Shown: in pieces, positions 56,442-64,000 of the stretch
How the letters are laid out: every line of letters begins with the position of its first letter
Position numbering within the stretch: position 1 is the first letter of the stretch
Source: Neopestalotiopsis rosae
Lineage: Eukaryota; Ascomycota; Sordariomycetes; Amphisphaeriales; Sporocadaceae
Direction: 5' to 3'
Length of the DNA: 64,000 bases
NCBI GenBank assembly: GCA_023078685.1
Contig: JALGAS010000009.1
Span: 3,207,705 to 3,271,704 of the forward strand
Program-made: the position numbers and the translations under genes
The notes under the pieces: generated by a model
The model's input: only the letters and a program-made list of their open reading frames with translations
What the model was told of the DNA's origin: nothing
Database searches by the model: none

Positions 56442-56946
56442 AAACCCCCATAGACTGAAGGTCCTCCACCACGAAGTGCTCGTGGCTATCCAAGGCAGGC
56501 AACAGACCATCCTCCTTGTCCAGCTCCTCCATTCCTCGCTGGAACAACTCGGACCCCTTCGCCTTCGCACGAGCACGGATCTTTCGGATACGAGATAACC
56601 GACCAGCAGCAGCGGCTAAAGAAGACTGAAGTTCTGCCATCTTCTCGTGAAGAGCCAGCAGATCATCACTAGCTTCCTCTTCCTCCTTCTCCAACTTCTG
56701 TTGCTGATCCAACACCTTTCGGAGAGAAGACGCTACCAGAACACCATCGCACTTCCGAGTCGGATGACGGATGCACTCCAGACATCGATTCGACCTTTCC
56801 TCCGACATGACGCAAGTCGTCTTATTTTTCCAGCAAGGCGTGCAAGGCATATCGGCAGCACGACCGTTCTTTTTCACAAATTCCAAAAGGTTTAAGCGCT
56901 CGAGTGTTTTACGAGCAGGGACTGAAGGATCTGACATGATGAGCAC
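56326..56946 (-). CDS. Opposite-strand Zn2Cys6 coiled-coil protein of Gypsy-1 (copy 2)
   Basis: 206 aa, encoded against gag-pol between pol and the 3' LTR, overlapping the last 116 bp of pol tail to tail. Residues 35-66 carry C35-x2-C38-x6-C45-x9-C55-x2-C58-x7-C66, which fits the Zn2Cys6 (GAL4-type) binuclear cluster pattern exactly. A Lys/Glu/Leu coiled coil follows at about 75-150, then an acidic tail. DNA binding and dimerisation are inferred, not shown. It resembles an abundant group of uncharacterised fungal proteins with the same layout. The start could be M1 or M4. Upstream on its strand is a CT-rich tract (56957-56990), common in fungal promoters, then the 3' LTR in antisense. Introns are not needed. 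It is identical in copy 1; both old copies carry the degraded region. Confidence 0.75.
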   Translation of the reverse strand: MLIMSDPSVPARKTLERLNLLEFVKKNGRAADMPCTPCWKNKTTCVMSEERSNRCLECIRHPTRKCDGVLVASSLRKVLDQQQKLEKEEEEASDDLLALHEKMAELQSSLAAAAGRLSRIRKIRARAKAKGSELFQRGMEELDKEDGLLPALDSHEHFVVEDLQSMGVSNEVDWSSLGFGSDFVDLGPLVETGDTGQERRSPQHAS

Positions 56947-57058
56947 CCATCACAAGGAAAGCAAGAAGGGAAGGATATGGAAGGGAACTTAAGGGACACG
57001 GCACAGATGGGGACGCGACCTACTTATGCGGCCTAAGTCTTTCGAGGACAAAAGACAT

Positions 57059-57069
57059 GGAGAAGGGAG
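57059..57069 (+). promoter_or_regulatory. Gypsy-1 polypurine tract (copy 2)
   Basis: GGAGAAGGGAG four bases before the 3' LTR, the expected plus-strand primer. Confidence 0.65.
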
Positions 57070-57073
57070 CTGA

Positions 57074-57585
57074 TGTTACGAACATGCACCCTTGCAGAAG
57101 GACAAACAACTGTGTTGGCGCTTAAGAAGGTATGCTGCGGGGCAGTGACCACGGCCCTGGCCAAAAGACCCAGCCACCCCCGCCAGCTGTCAACAAGTGT
57201 TGACAGGATCATGGCCTTGGCAATGATCCATTGGCATGGATCACAAGGATCATTGTGATCCATAAGATCCAAGAACAAAGGGGATCATACTTGTTGGTAT
57301 GATCCAAGCAAACATCAGTGAGGGAATGAATGGATATATTAGGGAGGGATTTCCTACGGTTACATAGACAGTCATTACCTCAGTGATCAATCTAAGCATC
57401 TATCTTACCCATAGGTGAAGCATTCAATACGCTTTGACGACTACACTTGTGAATCATTTCAGGACCACCATCTTCAGTTACTCATTGCTCAGTTCAGTAT
57501 CTTGGCTAGCGTTCCCTGTTAGCATAAACCCCCAACACCTCTTATACTCAGGTTTATTCTAGAAACCCGTAGTATAGTCGTTACA
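57074..57585 (+). repeat. Gypsy-1 copy 2, 3' LTR
   Basis: 512 bp, no difference from the 5' LTR seen. Followed by TSD TTCTT. Confidence 0.96.
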
Positions 57586-57590
57586 TTCTT

Positions 57591-59212
57591 TTATATTTAT
57601 ATTATTAAGTATCGATGCAAAACCTTAGGAGAGGATTTATAAAAATTAAATATTAAATTTATTAAAAAAATATTCGGAACTTTAGGGATATAAATTTAGT
57701 AATAATTTTCGTTAAATAATATATATAAAGCTTTAAATATTAATTTTAAAAGGTATTTAAAAAAAAACCGACCGATAAAAAAAGTATAAAAAGCTTATAT
57801 TATTAATATAAATTTAAGCTTATAAATTTAATAAAAATAATTATTTTATTAAATTTAAAGCACGATTTATCGCTAAAGGAAATTTATAGGATATTAATAT
57901 TAAAAGCATTTATGCTTCGATTTTAATAATAAAATTATTTAAAATTATAATAGCTATAATTATAAAATTTAATTTAAAATATAAATAATTCGATATAATA
58001 AAAGCATTTTTAAATATATTATAAGGAAATATAAATTTTGCATTTTGCGAATTATTAAAAGGCTTTAAAACTTTAGGCAAATATTTGGAATTCCGGAAAG
58101 CTTTATACGGATTTAAAGATTTATTTTTTTTTTAATATAAAAAATTTAGCAGCATATTATTATAGCTAAGGATAAAAGCTTTAAATAAAGAGCTTTATTT
58201 ATTTTTTAATTTTAATAGGATTATTTTCCTTATTTTTTATATAAATAATATTTTAATTTTTTATAATAAGGAATATAAAAATATCGCAAATTAGCTTATT
58301 AAGTATATTAAAGGAAAATATAAGCTTAAAATAAAAAAAAATATATTTTAGTTCCTAAATATCCGAATTATACGAAATCGTAAAAAAAAAATTATAATAT
58401 TATTTTACGATGCTTATATTAAAAAGATTTACGCTAAATTTAATATTAATAATAATTTATATTTTTTAGCTATTTTTTTATTTTGCGATTTAATACCTAA
58501 ATTTAATAATTTTATAATTTAATAGGAAATTAAACGGTATTAAAAATTAATAAAATATATTTTATATACGGCGATTATTATCCGTTTAAATATCGCATAT
58601 TTAATAGCGTTATTTTTTTATTTCCTAATAAATCTTAATTTATATTATTTTAAATGCGGACTTTAAGTATTAAAATATTTATTTTTAATACGATATTTAA
58701 AAATTTAATATAAAGAAAATACGGAAGTATAGGTTTTCCTAATCGCTAGCGATGCTTTTTTCGCTAATAATTTTAAATTTAGGAGGAGCTTTTAAAAATA
58801 TATTATTATGCTTTTTAAAAAATTAATAATTTAAAAAGCCTTTAAATAAGCTATAATTATAATTAGCTTTATAAAAATAAAATTTTTTGCTTTATTTAAA
58901 ATTAAAAAAAGCATAATATATAAGCGTTTTTATAAAGACTTTCGATTAAATTTAGGAAAATTATAAAATATTTATTATAATAATTAGTAAATTATCCGAT
59001 TAATATTATATAAAGCTATAAGAATTATTACTAAATTTCGTTATATCGATTTAAATAATATATAATTAAAATAAGAATATATAAAAGGATTATTTACGGT
59101 TTTATATTTCTAAACCGATTATATATTAATAAATAATCTAATAAAATTATTTTTACGATAAAAATTTAAACGTTTCGTTACGTATTTAAATTTAAAATTA
59201 ATAATATTTAGG
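57591..59212 (+). pseudogene. Copia-2 RT and RNase H remnant
   Basis: Continues the copia order after the Gypsy-1 insertion. Read through stops: FDIIKAFLN near 57,980, RKALYGFKDL near 58,090, YINNILIFY near 58,240 (from YVDDILI), and an RNase H end with TKFRYIDLNNIQLKQEY near 59,030. Heavily RIP-mutated. Confidence 0.65.
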
Positions 59213-59931
59213 GTGAAAAATAATTTTAATTAAGCTATTTATAGCAAAAATTACCCCGAAATATTATTGAAAATATCGAAAATACTCGAAAAAGATACAA
59301 AAAATATTGCCGAAAAATCGGAATTTTATCGAAAATATGGCTAAAAAGCCGAAAAATAATCGAAAAATATAATAAAAAGCCTTAAAAGCCGAGAAAAAAT
59401 ATATAAAAAATATAAAAAATATAAATACCTCCTTTATAAACCTCGAATTCCCTTTTAGGTTTTATTTATTTTTATATTTATTAGTTTTGAATTTTGCGTA
59501 TATTTCGGAGAAGGCGTCTTTTAGGCTAAAAAATAAAAATAATATCGTCGGAAGAGGATTTTTTATTTTCTAATTTTTTATCCTTTTTTTTTCTTTTTTA
59601 TATAATTAATCGTATAATTTCTCCTTTTTTTTAAGCTAATATAATTATAAAGCGGTTTTAAGGCTAATTTTAAATTAGCCTTTAATGCGCTTTAAATAAA
59701 AACGATATTTATAAAATGCTTTAATATAATTAAAAATTTTAAATTTTAAAAAGGTATATAATTTTTTATATTATTAATAGCGCTAATAAATACCTTTTTT
59801 TAATTAGCAATATATAATTTATTATTACGTTTTTAAAAAGCACTCCTAATATATTTTAAGCAGGATTATTAAATATTTATAAATTTAAATATTTTAATTT
59901 AAGGATTTTAAAAAAATTTAATAATAAAAAG
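59213..59931. other. AT-rich LTR-like sequence of unknown family
   Basis: Starts after the Copia-2 coding remnant. Around 59,260-59,390 GAAAAT/CGAAAA motifs recur, followed by AAATACCTCCTTTATAAACC, which looks like an LTR promoter region. It does not match the Copia-2 5' LTR candidate or any other LTR here. The rest to the Gypsy-1 insertion is unassigned. Confidence 0.4.
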
Positions 59932-60443
59932 TGTTACGAACATGCACCCTTGCAGAAGGACAAACAACTGTGTTGGCGCTTAAGAAGGTATGCTGCGGGG
60001 CAGTGACCACGGCCCTGGCCAAAAGACCCAGCCACCCCCGCCAGCTGTCAACAAGTGTTGACAGGATCATGGCCTTGGCAATGATCCATTGGCATGGATC
60101 ACAAGGATCATTGTGATCCATAAGATCCAAGAACAAAGGGGATCATACTTGTTGGTATGATCCAAGCAAACATCAGTGAGGGAATGAATGGATATATTAG
60201 GGAGGGATTTCCTACGGTTACATAGACAGTCATTACCTCAGTGATCAATCTAAGCATCTATCTTACCCATAGGTGAAGCATTCAATACGCTTTGACGACT
60301 ACACTTGTGAATCATTTCAGGACCACCATCTTCAGTTACTCATTGCTCAGTTCAGTATCTTGGCTAGCGTTCCCTGTTAGCATAAACCCCCAACACCTCT
60401 TATACTCAGGTTTATTCTAGAAACCCGTAGTATAGTCGTTACA
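59932..60443 (+). repeat. Gypsy-1 copy 3, 5' LTR
   Basis: 512 bp, the same as the LTRs of copies 1 and 2 by eye. Confidence 0.95.
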
Positions 60444-60502
60444 TTTTGATCACTCTTGTTCAGGTACGTTCCCCCAGAAACTAACTGAGCAATATCGGCA
60501 GA

Positions 60503-62998
60503 ATGTCTACCGTCAGCAAGGACAGCGGCAGTAGCAAGAAAGGAAAGGAGACAACAAAGGCCACTCAGGAACAGACACCCCAAGAATCCCCCACTCAAGC
60601 TATGAGTATTGACTCCGATGGAGACGACGACTTCGAAGTCTCCAAGGAACAGTACGAAAGCATTCTTCGGGAAATCAAGCGACTCCAGCGAGAGGAGGAT
60701 CGCAAGGCCAAACTCATTCAGGAACTCCAGGATTCCAACACCGCTATGCGAGGAGCAGCCAACATCATCACCACGCCAATCCAGAAGACTGATGGGCTCA
60801 AGTTCAACACTCCCGCACCTTATGATGGAACGCCTGGAGGGCTCAAAGGATACCTTGCCCAAGTCCGCGCCTATCACTCCTTCCACATGGGAAGCTTCCA
60901 GAATGACCTTCAGAGGATCGTTCACGCAGCATCCTTCTTGAAAGGACGCGCCCTCGCGTGGTTCGAACCATACCTCTCTGAAGCAAGCGAACATGGATGG
61001 ATGTTGAGCCAGTGCAAGGCAGAGACACAGAAGATCTTCGGAACCTATGCCGGATTCGAAGAAGCACTCAAATCACTATTCCAAGATCCTGACGAGAAGA
61101 GACAAGCCGAACGAGAACTTGAGAACCTCAAGCAGAAAGCATCCGCGTCAGTATACACTGCAGAATTCAAGCGGATCACCGCTCGCATGGACTGCACCGA
61201 CGACACACGCATCATGCTATACTATCAAGGTCTCAAGGAAGAAGTCAAGGATGAGATCAGTAGGATCTTGTACCTACCTACCGACTTCACCCAGTACGCG
61301 GAACTTGTGGTACGCATTGACAACCAACTATACGCTCGACGGTCTGAAAAGAAACAAACCCCGAAATACCAGAGCCGTACCACCGCCAACATGGGAAGAC
61401 CCCGACAAAACGGATATAACAACCGAAACCGCGACTGGAAGAACAAGACGTCATACGGACAACACAGCGGACCCATGGACCTTGACGCTACCCAGCGAAA
61501 GGACAAATCCAAGGTCAAGTGCTACAACTGCGGGAAAATGGGACACTACGCGAGCGAGTGCAACCAACCAAAGAAACTGGGATTTAAACCAGTGCCAGAG
61601 GGCAAGAAGCAGATCTACAGCACCAAGCGAGAAGAAGTACCCCACGACTCTCTCTCCTGGACGGCGTGCTACGACGACGAATGTCGAACGCATAAATCCA
61701 GCAAGCGAGACAGTGGATGGTACCCCAAGCAACCAAGAACCCTAGCCGCCGCGACGCGCCTGGGAAGGAATGTCCACATCGGATCAGAAGGACAACTGGT
61801 AGACAGCGATAGCGACACTATCGGCAGCGCTTCAGAGAACGAAGGCTACCACCAAGTCAGAGAAGCAGAACAACAGCTTCGACAGCAACAAACGACCCCA
61901 TCTGTGGACGACACTAGCAGCGATGAGGAGGATACCTACGAACCCATGGACACCGACTACAAGGGAAGAAGGGAACTCATCACGAAACTAGAAACCTCCA
62001 CTAGGGATGAACTCGAACGGGAATTCAGACAAACCCGACGAATCGACACCAATGCCCAGTTTACTCTCTCTGCCGTGGAGATGTACGGCACGGGGCAACA
62101 ACTAGCAGAAATCCTCCAGAAAACCACCGACACCCCATGGGAGCAGAGAACCCCGGGAGCCAAATTTGGAGACGACCCCCGACTCAGCATCAAGCACCCT
62201 CAGCACCACCAGATCGCGTGGGTAGGATGCATCGACCCGGGATGCGACGAACACCTTGAAAACAAAACATCTCAAGGAGTATTCCCACTACGAATGGGAA
62301 AAGACGCCATTTGCTACCCCCATCTAGCTGAGCACGCAGGAAAGGCAGAAGTAAGCTACTGCGACGCACGAGGATATGTCGTACTTGCTTTGCACCCTAG
62401 ACCACCGCAGTGCTCGATCAACGAGAAAAAACCATGGTGGACATGCCCACAGGATGACTGCATACGCCATATGCAAAACAAAGCAGAAGCATGGAAACGC
62501 ATCAGAGACCTGAGAATATCAGGAAAGCTCAAGATTGAACCAGTGGAAGAAACTTTCGATGTCCGGAACGTAATGAATACCACCCGGAAAGAACCTCCAC
62601 AGCCACTCCGACACACGGTCACCATGATATCCGAAGAAACCAACGAACAAATCAAGAAGACATTCACATTACCCCAGCAACCAACGAAGGAAGAACCTTC
62701 GCAGAAAGAATTCAACGATAAACTAGCCCAGCTTGAGGCACGATATCAAGAGGAAGGACAAGAGAAGCCACCCTCTTGGGAACTTCGGATAGAAGCATTG
62801 AATGAGCTAGCAAGAGAGCTACGCTCACCCAGACAAACCCCTGGAACGCAGGACGAAGACACAGGCGACGCACACTACCGCCAGAAGAGAAATGAGACCC
62901 GAGAACAAAGGGATCAACGGATACTCACCAGCGCCGAGAAGCGACGCGCCAACAGACGAATCAACAAGGATTCGGGAAACGACCTGGACCACTTTTAA
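60503..62998 (+). CDS. gag: Gypsy-1 Gag (copy 3)
   Basis: 831 codons, same protein as copy 2 Gag, including the capsid domain, the CCHC knuckle and the three C-x4-C-x2-H modules. Open throughout. Confidence 0.9.
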   Translation: MSTVSKDSGSSKKGKETTKATQEQTPQESPTQAMSIDSDGDDDFEVSKEQYESILREIKRLQREEDRKAKLIQELQDSNTAMRGAANIITTPIQKTDGLKFNTPAPYDGTPGGLKGYLAQVRAYHSFHMGSFQNDLQRIVHAASFLKGRALAWFEPYLSEASEHGWMLSQCKAETQKIFGTYAGFEEALKSLFQDPDEKRQAERELENLKQKASASVYTAEFKRITARMDCTDDTRIMLYYQGLKEEVKDEISRILYLPTDFTQYAELVVRIDNQLYARRSEKKQTPKYQSRTTANMGRPRQNGYNNRNRDWKNKTSYGQHSGPMDLDATQRKDKSKVKCYNCGKMGHYASECNQPKKLGFKPVPEGKKQIYSTKREEVPHDSLSWTACYDDECRTHKSSKRDSGWYPKQPRTLAAATRLGRNVHIGSEGQLVDSDSDTIGSASENEGYHQVREAEQQLRQQQTTPSVDDTSSDEEDTYEPMDTDYKGRRELITKLETSTRDELEREFRQTRRIDTNAQFTLSAVEMYGTGQQLAEILQKTTDTPWEQRTPGAKFGDDPRLSIKHPQHHQIAWVGCIDPGCDEHLENKTSQGVFPLRMGKDAICYPHLAEHAGKAEVSYCDARGYVVLALHPRPPQCSINEKKPWWTCPQDDCIRHMQNKAEAWKRIRDLRISGKLKIEPVEETFDVRNVMNTTRKEPPQPLRHTVTMISEETNEQIKKTFTLPQQPTKEEPSQKEFNDKLAQLEARYQEEGQEKPPSWELRIEALNELARELRSPRQTPGTQDEDTGDAHYRQKRNETREQRDQRILTSAEKRRANRRINKDSGNDLDHF

Positions 62999-63016
62999 AG
63001 AGGCAAAAGCGGTCCA
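62974..63016 (+). promoter_or_regulatory. -1 frameshift signal (copy 3)
   Basis: Same GGGAAAC heptamer and hairpin as in copy 2, 10,021 bp downstream of it. Confidence 0.65.
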
Positions 63017-63087
63017 CCACAGAAAGGTCCATCTGTGCCACCAACGGCACCAAGCTACACGATCACCTAACGATCCCGATCAGGATC

Positions 63088-64000
63088 ATGAACCAAGAAA
63101 TACGAGCCCTGGTAGACACGGGAGCTCAAGGAATTTTTATCTCCCCAAGAATCGTCAATAAACTTAAGGTACCATGGAAATGGAAGAAGACGCCCTACAC
63201 ACTCAACACTGTTGATGGACAACCTATATCTTATGGAGATGGAATTGTTGACATGGAGACTGCGCATATTCAAGTCTACATCCAAGACCATAAGGAGGAA
63301 CTCACGTGCGACATCACAGAAATCACGGACTACGATGTAGTCCTAGGGATAACCTGGTTGAAGGAGAGCTGTCCCCGAGTGAACTGGAAAACAGGCCAAT
63401 TCCAGTGGGATTTACCAGGAATAGAGTCAGCCCCTGAGGAGAGTTTGAAGAACAAACCCTCAAGCGACCCTGAGACACTTGGATTTTACCTTATGACCAA
63501 GCATGTCAAGCCGAAACTCGACACTGTAGTACCCGAAGAGTACCAAGAGTTCAGCGACCTGTTCAGCGGAGTGCTGAAAACAGGATTACCAAAGCACACA
63601 AGATACGACCATGAAATACCCCTCCAGGAAGGAAAGGAACCCCATTTCATGCCGACATACCCAGTAAAACCTCAGCATGAGGAAGCGTTGAAAGAATACC
63701 TCAACGACATGACCCAGAAAGGATGGATTACAGAATCCACCTCACCAGCAGGATACCCTATACTTTTCGTACCCAAGAAAAGCAAAGACGGGAAACCCAA
63801 ATGGAGACCTTGCATCGACTATCGCAAGCTTAACGATATCACGATCAAGAACCGATACCCCCTTCCTTTGATCAAGGACCTACGCGACAAGTTGCACGGA
63901 GCCAAGTGGTTTACGGCCCTAGACTTGCCCAATGCGTACGGATTGATCAGAATTAAGGAAGGAGAAGAATGGAAGACCGCATTCCGTTGCAAATACGGAC
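63088..64000 (+). CDS. pol: Gypsy-1 Pol (copy 3), 3' end outside window
   Basis: The first about 304 codons are present: protease DTGA and the RT region up to about 40 codons before YLDD. Open to the edge and identical to copy 2 as far as compared. Confidence 0.88.
   Translation, partial: MNQEIRALVDTGAQGIFISPRIVNKLKVPWKWKKTPYTLNTVDGQPISYGDGIVDMETAHIQVYIQDHKEELTCDITEITDYDVVLGITWLKESCPRVNWKTGQFQWDLPGIESAPEESLKNKPSSDPETLGFYLMTKHVKPKLDTVVPEEYQEFSDLFSGVLKTGLPKHTRYDHEIPLQEGKEPHFMPTYPVKPQHEEALKEYLNDMTQKGWITESTSPAGYPILFVPKKSKDGKPKWRPCIDYRKLNDITIKNRYPLPLIKDLRDKLHGAKWFTALDLPNAYGLIRIKEGEEWKTAFRCKYG

Larger units (their letters stand above)
49911..57585 (+). mobile_element. Young Gypsy-1 chromovirus, copy 2 (apparently intact)
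   Basis: 7,675 bp, 512-bp LTRs without visible difference, TSD TTCTT at 49906-49910 and 57586-57590. Gag, Pol and the opposite-strand ORF are all open. It is inserted in degraded Copia-2 between integrase and RT and shows no RIP. This is the best candidate for an autonomous element in the window. Confidence 0.96.
45755..59212 (+). mobile_element. Copia-2 LTR retrotransposon, RIP-degraded, split by young Gypsy-1 copy 2
   Basis: A candidate 5' LTR (about 45755-45961) is followed by the copia half-tRNA primer site, then gag, protease, integrase (to 49,910) and, after the Gypsy-1 insertion, RT and RNase H (57,591 to about 59,212). A matching 3' LTR was not found, so the right boundary is the approximate end of the coding remnant. 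Confidence 0.75.
59932..64000 (+). mobile_element. Young Gypsy-1 chromovirus, copy 3 (cut by window end)
   Basis: Begins TGTTACG after AAAAG (left TSD candidate 59927-59931) and follows copy 2 with a constant offset of 10,021 bp to the window end, so without net indels. No RIP seen. Confidence 0.95.

Overview
The window looks like nuclear DNA of a filamentous ascomycete (Pezizomycotina). The evidence is short GT..AG introns with CTGAC-type branch sites, a DUF3723-type protein, a small MADS-like protein, SANT/AT-hook protein architecture, and long AT-rich tracts in which recognisable retrotransposons have been converted by C-to-T/G-to-A transitions, the footprint of repeat-induced point mutation (RIP). 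I cannot name the species.

Layout. Bases 1 to about 16,700 have ordinary composition and low gene density. They hold an uncharacterised protein with a Cys/His cluster (5' end at or beyond the window edge), a two-exon coiled-coil protein, a MADS-like small protein, a two-exon DUF3723 protein, an orphan protein with a clear TATA box, and a SANT/AT-hook protein. The last five are on the minus strand. This block also has three minisatellites and a diverged 1.1-1.4 kb direct repeat (4.5-5.6 kb and 14.5-15.9 kb). Composition changes abruptly at about 16,705. From there to the end, essentially everything is LTR retrotransposon.

The repeat block is a nested stack that can be read from target-site duplications (TSDs) and junctions. 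The oldest layer is two RIP-degraded copies of a chromovirus (here Gypsy-1): a 3' end on the plus strand (16,931-18,360) and most of a minus-strand copy (18,861-25,632, resuming at 45,729). A second gypsy family (Gypsy-2, 190-bp LTRs, TSD ATTAT) sits inside the latter and spans 25,633-45,728. It is itself split by a copia element (Copia-1, 26,557-32,288, TSD AATTT, milder RIP) and by a young Gypsy-1 (37,286-44,967, minus, TSD CATAA). A degraded second copia (Copia-2) follows from about 45,755. It is split by a young, apparently intact Gypsy-1 (49,911-57,585, plus, TSD TTCTT) and resumes to about 59,212. A third young Gypsy-1 starts at 59,932 and runs off the window.

The young Gypsy-1 element is about 7.68 kb with 512-bp LTRs. 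In order it has a large Gag (831 aa, CCHC knuckle plus three C-x4-C-x2-H modules), a probable -1 frameshift signal (GGGAAAC followed by a hairpin that contains the gag stop), and Pol (protease, RT, RNase H, integrase, chromodomain). An ORF on the opposite strand follows, encoding a 206-aa protein with an exact Zn2Cys6 cysteine pattern and a coiled coil, tail-to-tail with Pol. The chromodomain fits the observation that all three young copies lie in AT-rich, RIP-marked DNA. The copies look untouched by RIP, so they arrived after RIP last acted here.
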